Positions 17,258-25,175 of a stretch of DNA of 44,010 nt are shown here, piece by piece. This stretch comes from Anaerolineae bacterium (GTDB lineage: Bacteria; Chloroflexota; Anaerolineae; JACIWR01), in NCBI GenBank assembly GCA_024653325.1, contig JANLFX010000019.1, forward strand, positions 1 to 44,010, read 5' to 3'. The notes beneath the pieces were generated by a model. The model was not told the DNA's origin. It searched no databases and saw nothing but the letters and a program-made list of their open reading frames with translations. The position numbers and the translations under genes were made by a program. Every line of letters begins with the position of its first letter. Within the stretch, counting starts at the first letter, position 1.

Positions 17258-17294
17258 CACCCGCTGGTCGGGTTGGCAACCCGACCAGCGGGTG
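17258..17294. repeat. Perfect 18-bp palindrome upstream of the TPR gene
   Basis: Arms 17258-17275 and 17277-17294 (core acccgctggtcgggttg) are perfectly complementary around a single g. A shorter relative, gggttggcaacc, lies at 17368-17378 and forms part of the TPR-gene promoter. In the leader RNA of the TPR gene the 18-bp stem would sit about 23 nt before the start codon. Confidence 0.8.
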
Positions 17295-17346
17295 GCGTTG
17301 TCAGGCTCTGAATCTGCCATTGTCAAGATAGTGAGCAGTTACTTTG

Positions 17347-17376
17347 ATTATAACATACCAGAGGCCGGGTTGGCAA
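17347..17376 (-). promoter_or_regulatory. Promoter for the TPR gene
   Basis: On the minus strand TTGCCA (17371-17376), an 18-nt spacer and TATAAT (17347-17352). The rest of 17236-17589 holds palindromic elements and the promoter of the next gene; no gene was found there. Confidence 0.65.
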
Positions 17377-17389
17377 CCAGCTCATTTTA

Positions 17390-17422
17390 CGCCATTCATG
17401 GCGGCAGCTATGGAAAGCCGCC
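17390..17422. repeat. Short nested inverted repeats
   Basis: cgccat-tc-atggcg (17390-17403) overlaps ggcggc (17400-17405) pairing with gccgcc (17417-17422). The two hairpins are mutually exclusive because they share bases. Probably another dispersed palindromic element. Confidence 0.5.
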
Positions 17423-17494
17423 CTACGTAAGCTAGCCGCGCCAGCCAGGGCAAGCTGCCCCAAAAGTGAAATGCGCCCCCGTCCTACCCGGCGA

Positions 17495-17523
17495 TTGACT
17501 AATCCACCTGTTCGTGATATTAT
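17495..17523 (+). promoter_or_regulatory. Promoter for the GT5-like gene
   Basis: TTGACT (17495-17500), 17-nt spacer, TATTAT (17518-17523). Predicted leader of about 60 nt to the ATG at 17590. Confidence 0.7.
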
Positions 17524-17589
17524 ACCCTCGAACGCTCACGAAACGCGACCTGAATGAGGCCTTCACGTTTCACGAAAGAAAGGATAAGG

Positions 17590-19362
17590 ATGAATAACGG
17601 AATCAAAGAGATAGAATTTGAACTGGTGGTGCATGCCACCCACGAGGCCGGACTGAAATTGGGGGGCATCGGCGCGGTGCTGGATGGCTTGCTCAGTGCG
17701 CCAACTTATCTGGAGAAAGTGAAACGCACTATCCTTGTCGGCCCGATGAATACCCAGGACCGCGTAGAGATGGAACGGCTGGCTGCTCCGCGCAACAAGC
17801 TGGAGATGTTATACTCCTCTTACCATCAGGTGAACGAGGTTGACGAACAACTGGCCCGGGCTTTCCGTGACATCGAGGAACAGCACAACGTCCGTGTGTT
17901 GTACGGCTGGCGAGCTTTCGGCACAGCGCGGCACGAGGTCATCCTGGTGGATCCCGCTACTGCTTTCCTCGACCGGACCAATCTCTTTAAGGGGAAACTG
18001 TACGACGAATTCGGCCTCACCTCGGACCGCTACGAGTCACATCCGGAGTACTCCCTTTACATCAATGCTGCCGAAAGCAGCTATCAGGCCCTGAAAGCTG
18101 TGGTCGGAAACGAGACTTTTCACCGGCGGTTCATCATCGCCCACGAATTTATGGGTCTGCCCCTGGTCTTTGCGGCCATGCTCAACGACCCTGGGGTGTA
18201 CCGCACAGTGTTTTACGCCCACGAAGTAGCTACCGTTCGCCCGTTGGTGGAGAATAGCCCCGGCCACGATACCATGTTTTACAACGTCTTGCGCCGGGCG
18301 TTGGCTGAGAAGCTGTACCTGGAGGATGTTTTTGGTGACCAGTCGGCTTTCTTCAAACACGCGCTGGTGAAGACCGCCACCCGTTGCGATGGCATCTTCG
18401 CCGTCGGCGACCTGGTGGTGGACGAGCTGCACTTTTTGGGTCCGGAGTTCGCAACGGCGGATATTGACCTGGTGTACAATGGTGTGCCCAGTTTCCAGAT
18501 CAGCCTGGAGGACAAACTGATTTCCAAGGCCAGGTTGCAGCAATACGCGAACAATTTGCTCGGCTATCTGCCCGATTACGTATTCACCCACGTTACCCGT
18601 CTGATCCCCAGCAAAGGGCTGTGGCGCGACATTCGCGTACTGGAACACCTGGATGGCGAGTTGGCTAAACGACACAAGACAGCCATCTTGTTTGTGCTTT
18701 CCTCCATTATCCCCGCCGGACGTCCCGCTGAGGATGTTTTTCGCATGGAAGCGGAATACGGCTGGCCAGTCGTCCACCGCGAGGGGGAACCGGATTTGAT
18801 CAGCCACGAGATTCCCTTTTATCATGCCCTCGAAGCCTTCAACCGGCAATCGCAAGCCTGCAAGATCGTCCTGGTCAACCAGTTCGGTTGGAGTCGCGAC
18901 CGTTGCGGCCAGCGAATGCCCAAGGACATGGAGTTTATGGACATCCGCAAAGGCAGCGATTTGGAGTTTGGACAGAGCATCTACGAGCCATTTGGCATTG
19001 CCCAGGTGGAGCCGTTAAGTTTTGGTGCGCTGTGCGTGATTTCCACCGCTTGTGGCAGCGTCGGCTTCATCGAGCGGGCTGCAGAGGGCAGGCAGTTGCC
19101 TAACGTCATCGTCGGGGATTACATTGGCACTGCGCCAGTGGGGGATTACTTACAAGCATTGGCCATTGGCCAACCAGAACGAGACCGCATCGAAGCTAAG
19201 GAGGCCAGTCGTGTCGCCCGCCAAATCGCTGGCACCCTGCCATGGGACGAAGAAGCGATGCAGAAACTCCTCAAAGACGGTTATGAGTTGGGGCAAAGAA
19301 TGAGCTGGGAGGTCGTAGCCCGCGATTATCTGATGCCGGGATTGCGTCACGTCGGGCGTTGA
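17590..19362 (+). CDS. Glycogen/starch-synthase-like glycosyltransferase (GT5-like)
   Basis: Encodes 590 residues from the ATG at 17590, which has AAGGATAAGG upstream. The N-terminus has HEAGLKLGGIGAVLDGLL, equivalent to the KxGGLGDV nucleotide-sugar loop of glycogen synthases. The C-terminal half shows THVTRLIPSKGLWRDI and SIYEPFGIAQVEPLSFGALC, the E-x7-E type motif of retaining GT-B transferases. The central insertion and lack of close similarity to GlgA make the substrate uncertain: an alpha-glucan synthase or a related glucosyltransferase. It has its own promoter and a terminator-like hairpin at 19367-19385, so it seems monocistronic. Confidence 0.8.
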   Translation: MNNGIKEIEFELVVHATHEAGLKLGGIGAVLDGLLSAPTYLEKVKRTILVGPMNTQDRVEMERLAAPRNKLEMLYSSYHQVNEVDEQLARAFRDIEEQHNVRVLYGWRAFGTARHEVILVDPATAFLDRTNLFKGKLYDEFGLTSDRYESHPEYSLYINAAESSYQALKAVVGNETFHRRFIIAHEFMGLPLVFAAMLNDPGVYRTVFYAHEVATVRPLVENSPGHDTMFYNVLRRALAEKLYLEDVFGDQSAFFKHALVKTATRCDGIFAVGDLVVDELHFLGPEFATADIDLVYNGVPSFQISLEDKLISKARLQQYANNLLGYLPDYVFTHVTRLIPSKGLWRDIRVLEHLDGELAKRHKTAILFVLSSIIPAGRPAEDVFRMEAEYGWPVVHREGEPDLISHEIPFYHALEAFNRQSQACKIVLVNQFGWSRDRCGQRMPKDMEFMDIRKGSDLEFGQSIYEPFGIAQVEPLSFGALCVISTACGSVGFIERAAEGRQLPNVIVGDYIGTAPVGDYLQALAIGQPERDRIEAKEASRVARQIAGTLPWDEEAMQKLLKDGYELGQRMSWEVVARDYLMPGLRHVGR

Positions 19363-19366
19363 ATCC

Positions 19367-19385
19367 AGGTGCGACGCACCTTTTT
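19367..19385 (+). terminator. Rho-independent terminator between convergent genes
   Basis: aggtgcg-a-cgcacct (19367-19381) followed by TTTTT. The 19-nt string atccaggtgcgacgcacct is identical to the one after lepB at 33734-33752, and both stand directly at a TGA stop. Here the second half seen at 33753-33769 is missing. Confidence 0.75.
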
Positions 19386-19387
19386 GC

Positions 19388-21037
19388 TTACTCGATGATC
19401 ACGGGGATGACCATGGGGCGTCTCTTGGTCTCGCTATAGAAAAACTCTTCCAAAGCGGCGCGCACATCGCCCCCGGCTTCCGTTTTGGTGCGCCGCTTCT
19501 GAGTGCTCAAAGTCTTCACCACCTGCTCTCTGGCCCGGGCCAACAGGTCTTCTGCATCGCGTAAGAATACGAATCCGCGCGAGATTATCTCCGGCGCACC
19601 GATCACCTGGCCAGTCCGCTCATCCCGGCGAACGACGGCGATCACAAACCCGTCCCGGGCCAGCATCTCCCGGTCGCGCAACACTGCCGGGCCCACATCA
19701 CCCACGCCAGCCCCATCCACAAACACGTAGCCACCGGGCACCCGCTCGCCAATGCGCCCCTCTTGACCGTCGAATTCCAGGACATAACCGTTTTCCACTA
19801 CCATGGTGTGATCCGCCGGGATGCCCAATTGTTGCGCCAGACGGGCGTGCAGGGTCAGGTGGCGCAATTCCCCGTGGATGGGGATAAAATACTGCGGGCG
19901 GATGAGATTAATCAGCAGTTTCTGCTCTTCCTGACTGGCGTGACCGGAGACATGTACCGGAGCGATCTCCTCGTAGACCACGTCCGCACCCCGCTGAAAA
20001 AGGCGGTTAATGATGCGGTTGACCATTTCCTCGTTGCCGGGTATGGCGTGAGCAGAGATGATCACGGTATCGCCGCGCGTGATTTTGAGTTGCCTGTGCT
20101 CGCCAGTGGCCATCCGTGCCAGCGCCGAAGTGGGCTCACCCTGGGTGCCGGTGGCGATAATCACCGTCTCCGCCGGGGATAAACGGGCAATCTGATCCAG
20201 GCTGACGAGCATGTCCGGTGGAATTTCCAGATAACCCAATTGCTCAGCCATCCGCACGTTTTGCACCATCGTCCGTCCGGCGATAGCTACCCGTCTTCCA
20301 TGCCGCACAGCACAATTGATGACTTGTTGGATGCGGGAAACCAGGGAGGCAAAGGTGGCGACGATAATCCGGCCCTGGGCAGACTGGAAAACCTGGTCGA
20401 AAGCGGCATCAATCACCCGTTCGGAAGGGGTGGTTCCCGGCCTTTCGACATTGGTGGAATCCGAGAGCAAGGCCAGCACTCCGCGCCCTCCCAGCTCAGC
20501 CAATTTGGCGAAATCGGGCGGCTGGCCGTCCACCGGGGTGTGGTCGAGCTTAAAGTCGCCAGAGTGCACCACCAAACCGACCGGCGTCTGAATGGCCAAT
20601 CCCACTCCATCTGGGATGCTATGGCAGACGTGAAAGAACTCAACACTGAACGGGCCGAGGGTGATTTTATCGCCAGGTCGTATGGTATGCAATTTTGTGC
20701 TTTCGAGTAAGTGGTGCTCGCCGAGCTTGACCTCGATCAGACCACGGGTCAATTTAGTGGCATAGATTGGCGCGTGGATGTGTTGTAACACGTAGGGCAG
20801 CGCGCCGGTATGATCTTCATGACCATGCGTGACTATAATCCCTTGCACCCAATCCGCCTTGTCCCGCAGATAGCCAAAATCAGGGATGACCAGGTCAATA
20901 CCCAGCATGTCGTTCTCCGGGAACATCAACCCGGCATCCACAACCAGAATCTGCCGGCTATATTCCAGAGCCATCATATTTTTCCCGACCTCGCCAAGGC
21001 CGCCCAATGGTATGATTTTCAAAAGGTCGTTTGACAT
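19388..21037 (-). CDS. rnj: Ribonuclease J
   Basis: Encodes 549 residues from the ATG at 21037 (MSNDLLKIIPLGGLGEVGKN). RNase J combines endonuclease and 5'-3' exonuclease activity in mRNA decay and rRNA maturation. The beta-lactamase motif is THGHEDHTGALPYV; SGDFKLDHTP and the beta-CASP elements DSTNVERPG, GTQGEPTSALARM and PVHVSGHAS follow in order, and HGELRHL gives the late metal/phosphate His. The last ~80 residues are the family's C-terminal domain. GGAG lies about 11 nt before the ATG. It follows the two cold-shock genes on the same strand, a setting that links it to RNA metabolism. No clear own promoter was found. Confidence 0.95.
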   Translation of the reverse strand: MSNDLLKIIPLGGLGEVGKNMMALEYSRQILVVDAGLMFPENDMLGIDLVIPDFGYLRDKADWVQGIIVTHGHEDHTGALPYVLQHIHAPIYATKLTRGLIEVKLGEHHLLESTKLHTIRPGDKITLGPFSVEFFHVCHSIPDGVGLAIQTPVGLVVHSGDFKLDHTPVDGQPPDFAKLAELGGRGVLALLSDSTNVERPGTTPSERVIDAAFDQVFQSAQGRIIVATFASLVSRIQQVINCAVRHGRRVAIAGRTMVQNVRMAEQLGYLEIPPDMLVSLDQIARLSPAETVIIATGTQGEPTSALARMATGEHRQLKITRGDTVIISAHAIPGNEEMVNRIINRLFQRGADVVYEEIAPVHVSGHASQEEQKLLINLIRPQYFIPIHGELRHLTLHARLAQQLGIPADHTMVVENGYVLEFDGQEGRIGERVPGGYVFVDGAGVGDVGPAVLRDREMLARDGFVIAVVRRDERTGQVIGAPEIISRGFVFLRDAEDLLARAREQVVKTLSTQKRRTKTEAGGDVRAALEEFFYSETKRRPMVIPVIIE

Positions 21038-21079
21038 AGTACGTTTTCTCCACTTCAAGATAATTTCGCCCCAACTGAC

Positions 21080-21119
21080 AACGAGCCCCAGCGAAGGGGG
21101 ACCTCCGGTGGGGCTCGTT
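21080..21119. repeat. Stem-loop upstream of rnj
   Basis: Arms aacgagcccca (21080-21090) and tggggctcgtt (21109-21119) are perfectly complementary with an 18-nt loop. It lies between the cold-shock gene stop and rnj. It could end or attenuate the upstream transcript, but no T-run follows on the minus strand. Confidence 0.6.
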
Positions 21120-21161
21120 AACACTGTTGATAAGTGGCGAACCTACAGACGGGTGACCTCA

Positions 21162-21233
21162 GGTCAGCCGATTTACCCGATGGAGCCGATTGCAGCCAGC
21201 TACTATCAGCTTCATCGGCTCAATCGGGTGACC
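21162..21233. repeat. GTCAGCCGAT-family inverted repeat over the csp stop
   Basis: ggtcagccgatt...gagccgat on the left pairs imperfectly with atcggctcaatcgggtgacc on the right (21214-21233). The stop codon and last six residues (VTRLSR) of the cold-shock gene at 21212-21427 are encoded by the right arm. Relatives stand at 27125-27172 and 38812-38866. Confidence 0.65.
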
Positions 21234-21427
21234 TCTACGGCCAACGGGCCACGGGGATCATCCTCAATCGAGAACTCCACCTGGTCGCCGGCGGCTAGAT
21301 TCTTCAGTCCCCCATCATTGATCGCCGAATAGTGTACGAAGACATCCTCACCCTGTTCCAGGGCGATGTAACCATAGCCTTTGGAGCCGTCAAACCATTT
21401 CACTGTTCCCGTCATGCGTTCGCCCAC
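21212..21427 (-). CDS. Cold-shock domain protein
   Basis: Encodes 71 residues from a GTG at 21427 with AAGGAGG eight bases upstream; the internal ATG at 21415 is the alternative. The fold is a single OB/cold-shock domain: GTVKWFDGSKGYGYI is RNP1-like and DVFVHYSAI is RNP2, with the usual aromatic residues that stack on single-stranded RNA or DNA. Such proteins act as RNA chaperones and antiterminators. The end VTRLSR is provided by an intergenic palindrome. A promoter lies at 21512-21540. Confidence 0.93.
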   Translation of the reverse strand: MGERMTGTVKWFDGSKGYGYIALEQGEDVFVHYSAINDGGLKNLAAGDQVEFSIEDDPRGPLAVEVTRLSR

Positions 21428-21511
21428 CGTAATGTCCTCCTTGTGTCTAAAAAGTGAGATGATGGCATGGGCCACCGGTCCCGTTTTCACAGGCCATCAG
21501 CCCGAAGCAAG

Positions 21512-21540
21512 ATATTAACACAACTTGACACTCTTGTCAA
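21512..21540 (-). promoter_or_regulatory. Promoter with dyad for the first csp gene
   Basis: TTGACA (21535-21540), 17-nt spacer, TAATAT (21512-21517) on the minus strand. The -35 box is one arm of a dyad TTGACA-N4-TGTCAA (21525-21540), which could be an operator. Leader about 78 nt. Confidence 0.75.
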
Positions 21541-21588
21541 ACGCCAAAGGGGTTCTCAAGCCGGTTCAAGGGCCCCGTGCATAAACAA

Positions 21589-21615
21589 GGCCCCGACTCT
21601 TTATGCGTCGGGGCC
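21589..21615 (-). terminator. Terminator of the second csp gene
   Basis: ggccccgac (21589-21597) and gtcggggcc (21607-21615) form a 9-bp GC stem; on the minus strand it is followed by TTGTTTAT. It lies 39 bp after the stop codon of the 21654-21878 gene. Confidence 0.7.
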
Positions 21616-21653
21616 GGATTCAGCTTTAATTTGTTCCTGGGGCGGTCTGTGAC

Positions 21654-21878
21654 CTAGGACGCTCCCTCGTGTAACACGGACACTTTGACCGCTTGCGGGC
21701 CTTTAGGGGTATCCTCGATGCCGAACTCCACTCGCTCACCCTGCTCGAGGTTGCGGAAGCCCTCCCCCTCGATGGCCGAGTAGTGGACGAAGACATCCTC
21801 GTCCTGACCGTCGGGCTGGATGAAACCGTAGCCCTTCACACGGCTGAACCACTTGACTGTGCCGGTAGTCTTTTCCAT
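21654..21878 (-). CDS. Cold-shock domain protein
   Basis: Encodes 74 residues ([20 protein letters not shown]...). RNP1 is KGYGFIQP and RNP2 DVFVHYSAI; it is a close paralogue of the next gene, sharing DVFVHYSAI and VEF.IED. The start has AAGGAGG about 10 nt upstream. A strong promoter at 22064-22092 gives a leader of roughly 180 nt with a terminator-like hairpin inside, which suggests control by leader folding, as for many cold-shock mRNAs. A terminator at 21589-21615 separates it from the paralogue. Confidence 0.95.
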   Translation of the reverse strand: MEKTTGTVKWFSRVKGYGFIQPDGQDEDVFVHYSAIEGEGFRNLEQGERVEFGIEDTPKGPQAVKVSVLHEGAS

Positions 21879-21979
21879 TGACGACGTTCCTCCTTACAAA
21901 ATTGGTATTGCTTTTTCGAAGCCTGGCCCTTGTGGGTCAGGTACACCGCCGTTATATGAGTTGAGTTTCCCTTTTTATG

Positions 21980-22014
21980 AAAAACCGCCAGGGCGGTCGT
22001 TCAGCTCTGGCGGT
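21980..22014 (-). promoter_or_regulatory. Candidate attenuator in the csp leader
   Basis: Read on the minus strand, accgccag (22014-22007) pairs with ctggcggt (21991-21984) and a run of four to five T follows. A competing smaller hairpin accgc-cctg-gcggt uses the same 3' arm. The promoter at 22064-22092 is upstream and no minus-strand gene precedes it, so this hairpin must lie inside the csp leader. The rest of 21879-22194 holds only these control signals. Confidence 0.55.
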
Positions 22015-22063
22015 AAATCACTTAGATTCCCAACACAGACAACATCGCCTTCGAACGAAAATA

Positions 22064-22092
22064 AAGATACCACAAAACGCTTTTTTTGTCAA
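22064..22092 (-). promoter_or_regulatory. Promoter for the second csp gene
   Basis: Minus strand: consensus TTGACA (22087-22092), 17-nt spacer that begins with an A-run, TATCTT (22064-22069). Predicted start near 22057. Confidence 0.8.
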
Positions 22093-22156
22093 ATCCCCAA
22101 GAACCCTTGCCTCACCAACTCCGCGACGGGCTATGAGTCCGATTGCCAAGCGCCGT

Positions 22157-22185
22157 TTGACAGGTCGCCCAGGGTAACGTATACT
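22157..22185 (+). promoter_or_regulatory. Promoter for the radical SAM gene
   Basis: Consensus TTGACA (22157-22162), 17-nt spacer, TATACT (22180-22185). The ATG at 22195 is only 9 bp downstream, so the transcript would be leaderless or nearly so. Confidence 0.7.
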
Positions 22186-22194
22186 TGGAGTACT

Positions 22195-23814
22195 ATGACA
22201 TGGAACCAAATTGCCAAAACCAGACGCGCCCTCGAAAGGGAACAAGGCCCGATAATCAAGGACTGGGGTGGGCGGTTGCCGGTGGCCCTCGTCTACCCTA
22301 ACACATACCACGTGGGCATGTCCAGTTTGGGATTGCACACCGTTTATCGGCTGTTCAATGCCTGCGACGACGTGGTCTGCGAACGCGCTTTTTGGGATGG
22401 GAATGTATTTCCAATTTCCATCGAGAGCCAGCGCCCGTTGATAGATTTCGCTGTGCTGGCTTTCACCATCTCCTATGAGCTCGATTACCTGCACGCAGTA
22501 CAGATGCTTCGCATGGCAGGCATGCCTCTGCGGGCCGAGGAGCGTGACCAGAGCTGGCCGCTGGTTATCGCCGGCGGTCCGGCAGTGACGGCCAATCCCG
22601 AACCCATGGCTCTGTTCTGCGATGCTTTTGCCATCGGCGAGGGAGAGGTCATCATCCCGCCGTTGTTGGACGCCCTTCGTAAGGGAATCACAGCCGGCCG
22701 CGACGAACTGCTACAGGAATTATCCCACGTTCCCGGCCTTTACGTTCCTCACCTGCCCGGAAATCGGCGGCCCGTCCAACGCCAATGGGTCCGCGACCTG
22801 GATACACATCCCGTCGCCACGATGGTGTACACCCCTGACACCGAATTCGGCGACCGGACGCTCATCGAGGTCTCGCGCGGCTGTGGACGGGGATGTCGTT
22901 TCTGCCTGGCCGGGTTCTGCTATCGCCCTCCCCGGGAGCGGAGCGTCGAAGCGTTGCTGGTTCAAGCCAGGGCCGGGTTGCGCTACCGGGACAGCGTGGG
23001 ATTGGTGGGTGCGGCGGTGTCCGATTATTCGCGTCTCGGCGAGCTGACTGCCGGCCTGCGAGCGATGGGGGTTCACCTCTCCGTATCCTCGCTGCGGGTG
23101 GATCCGCTGCCCGAGGCGCTGTTGCAAGCCTTGGCCGAGAGCGGCATCCGTACGCTGACTATAGCCCCAGAAGCAGGATCCCAGCGGTTGCGAACTCTGA
23201 TCAACAAGGGAGTGAGCCAGGACGATGTGCTCCGGGCTGCTCATGCCGCCGCCCGTTACAACTTCGCACAGCTCAAGCTTTATTTTATGCTCGGCCTGCC
23301 CGGGGAGACCGATGATGACGTGCAGGCCATCGTTGACCTGACCATGGCCGTAGCCGAACGATTCCAGCGGCAGGTCACAGTGAATCTGACGCCGTTCGTG
23401 CCTAAGGCGCATACGCCGTTTCAGTGGGCAACCATGGCCGAGGTGACTACCCTGCAATCGCGCATCAATCACGTCCAGCGGGCGTTGCAAAAGCAGGGCA
23501 TGACGGTGAAAGCGGAAAGCCCGGCCTGGGCGGCGGTACAAGGCGTGTTGGCGAGAGGCGACCGCCGCGTAGGAGAAGCATTGCTGGCCCTGGAACAGCC
23601 AACGCTCGCCGGTTGGCGAAAAGCGCTCGCGGCTGCCCGTTTGCATCCGGCAACCTATCTGGGTAAGTGGGCTCTGGACGCACCCCTGCCCTGGCAAGTG
23701 GTGAATACCGGATTGGACGCAGCTTACCTGCGCCGCGAATGGGAACGGGCCCAAACGGGACGCGAAACCGCGCCCTGTCCGCCTAAAGGGTGTCGTCAAT
23801 GTGGGGTGTGTTAA
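22195..23814 (+). CDS. B12-binding-domain radical SAM protein, TIGR03960-like
   Basis: Encodes 539 residues. The N-terminal ~200 residues form a cobalamin-binding-like Rossmann domain (VALVYPNTYHVGMSSLGLHT, LVIAGGPAVTANPEP). The radical SAM cluster is C230-x3-C234-x2-C237 in SRGCGRGCRFC. LTIAPEAGSQRLR and KLYFMLGLPGETDDD are normal SAM-barrel motifs, and the protein ends in the Cys motif CRQCGVC, characteristic of TIGR03960 proteins. Its relatives are often fused or adjacent to DUF2344 and RNase G/E genes; none is present here. Reaction unknown. The ATG fits the family start and lies just 9 bp from the -10 box. Confidence 0.88.
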   Translation: MTWNQIAKTRRALEREQGPIIKDWGGRLPVALVYPNTYHVGMSSLGLHTVYRLFNACDDVVCERAFWDGNVFPISIESQRPLIDFAVLAFTISYELDYLHAVQMLRMAGMPLRAEERDQSWPLVIAGGPAVTANPEPMALFCDAFAIGEGEVIIPPLLDALRKGITAGRDELLQELSHVPGLYVPHLPGNRRPVQRQWVRDLDTHPVATMVYTPDTEFGDRTLIEVSRGCGRGCRFCLAGFCYRPPRERSVEALLVQARAGLRYRDSVGLVGAAVSDYSRLGELTAGLRAMGVHLSVSSLRVDPLPEALLQALAESGIRTLTIAPEAGSQRLRTLINKGVSQDDVLRAAHAAARYNFAQLKLYFMLGLPGETDDDVQAIVDLTMAVAERFQRQVTVNLTPFVPKAHTPFQWATMAEVTTLQSRINHVQRALQKQGMTVKAESPAWAAVQGVLARGDRRVGEALLALEQPTLAGWRKALAAARLHPATYLGKWALDAPLPWQVVNTGLDAAYLRREWERAQTGRETAPCPPKGCRQCGVC

Positions 23815-23858
23815 GGGAGAGCTGGGGGAACTCAGGAAAACTGGAGGAACTGCGAAAC

Positions 23859-24101
23859 ATGAGTGGACTTGAGGACTTTGGAAAGATGCTGGTGATTCTG
23901 GGCAGTGGGATTTTGCTTCTCGGCGGGGTACTGTGGCTGGCCGGCAGGGTGGGATTGGGCCGCCTGCCGGGCGATATTGCCATTCGTCGTGAGGGATTCT
24001 CTTGTTACTTCCCCCTGGCCACAGGCCTGGTGCTTAGTGTCGTGCTCAGCGTGCTACTGACCATCGTGCTCAACCTGCTCGCCCGCTGGCTCAACCGATG
24101 A
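23859..24101 (+). CDS. DUF2905 small membrane protein
   Basis: Encodes 80 residues from the ATG at 23859, which is preceded by GGAGG. There are two membrane segments, VILGSGILLLGGVLWLAG and a C-terminal LVLSVVLSVLLTIVLNLL, joined by the hallmark GRLPGDIAIRREGFSCYFP of DUF2905. The function of the family is unknown to me. It sits between the radical SAM gene (44 bp) and queA (27 bp), probably in one operon; DUF2905 genes often accompany queA and ruv genes. Confidence 0.9.
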   Translation: MSGLEDFGKMLVILGSGILLLGGVLWLAGRVGLGRLPGDIAIRREGFSCYFPLATGLVLSVVLSVLLTIVLNLLARWLNR

Positions 24102-24128
24102 TACAAGTGGCACCTTGCATCCTGTGCA

Positions 24129-25151
24129 ATGAAAACATCTGACTTCGATTACACACTTCCACCTGAACTCATCGCTCAGACGCCCATCGAGCCGCGCGAT
24201 GCCTCACGATTGCTGGTGCTGGACCGGGCGAGTGGGCAGTTGACCCATAGCTTCTTCCGCGACATCGGCACGTACCTGCGCCCTGGGGATTTGCTGGTCG
24301 CCAACGAAAGTCGGGTTATTCCGGCCCGCCTGCAAGCTCGCAAAATACCTACGGGCGGCAAAATCGAACTGTTGCTGGTCGCTAAACGGGATGAGCGCAC
24401 ATGGGAAACACTGGTCAAGGGACGGAAATTGGTCCCCGGACATGAATTGGCCATAGGTCACGATGAAGATCAGGTGACGGGTCGGGTCTTGGAAATCACA
24501 AAGGCGGGCGGACGGTTGATCAACTTCGAACAACCTATCGAGCCACTGCTGGACAAGCTGGGGGTCATTCCTCTGCCGCCCTATATTCACACCCCCCTGG
24601 CCGATGCTGAACGCTATCAAACGGTTTACGCCCGGCAGGAGGGTTCAGTGGCTGCCCCGACCGCCGGATTACACTTTACCCCGCAATTGCTACGCAGTTT
24701 GCAGCAAGCGGGGGTGCAACTGGCTTTTGTCACCCTGGACATCGGTATGGACACTTTCCGCCCGGTGAAAGAGGAGCAGATCGAGGAGCACGTGATCCAC
24801 ACCGAGCGTTGTGAGATCAGTCCGGAGACGGCTCACCTGATCAACCAGGCCAAGCAAGAGAATCGGCGGGTGATCGCCGTAGGCACGACGGTAGTGCGCG
24901 TATTGGAGACGGCGGCGTCCGCATCCGGAATTGTGCAGACGTTTGCTGGATCAACAAACCTGTTTATCTATCCAGGCTTCCAGTTTCGGGTGGTGGATGC
25001 GTTGATCACCAATTTTCACCTGCCACGTTCAACGCTGCTGATGCTGGTGTGTGCCTTTGCCGGACGGGAATTGATTTTCAAGGCGTATGAAGAAGCTATC
25101 CGCGAACGCTACCGCTTTTACTCGTTTGGCGACGCGATGCTGATACTCTGA
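24129..25151 (+). CDS. queA: S-adenosylmethionine:tRNA ribosyltransferase-isomerase QueA
   Basis: Encodes 340 residues, normal for QueA, which transfers and isomerises the ribosyl part of SAM onto preQ1 in tRNA to give epoxyqueuosine. Signatures are DFDYTLPPELIAQTPIEPRD, DLLVANESRVIPARL, the central GSVAAPTAGLHFT and ITNFHLPRSTLLMLVCAF. No other queuosine genes are nearby. ATG start; the gene is 24 bp before the aldolase gene on the same strand. Confidence 0.97.
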   Translation: MKTSDFDYTLPPELIAQTPIEPRDASRLLVLDRASGQLTHSFFRDIGTYLRPGDLLVANESRVIPARLQARKIPTGGKIELLLVAKRDERTWETLVKGRKLVPGHELAIGHDEDQVTGRVLEITKAGGRLINFEQPIEPLLDKLGVIPLPPYIHTPLADAERYQTVYARQEGSVAAPTAGLHFTPQLLRSLQQAGVQLAFVTLDIGMDTFRPVKEEQIEEHVIHTERCEISPETAHLINQAKQENRRVIAVGTTVVRVLETAASASGIVQTFAGSTNLFIYPGFQFRVVDALITNFHLPRSTLLMLVCAFAGRELIFKAYEEAIRERYRFYSFGDAMLIL

Positions 25152-25175
25152 GATTTCTTTTATGGAGGCAATACA

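Noticed and set aside
21853-22194. 114-codon N-terminal extension of the TIGR03960-like gene
   Set aside because: It would run through the csp promoter and leader region and has no family similarity; the ATG at 22195 matches the family start.
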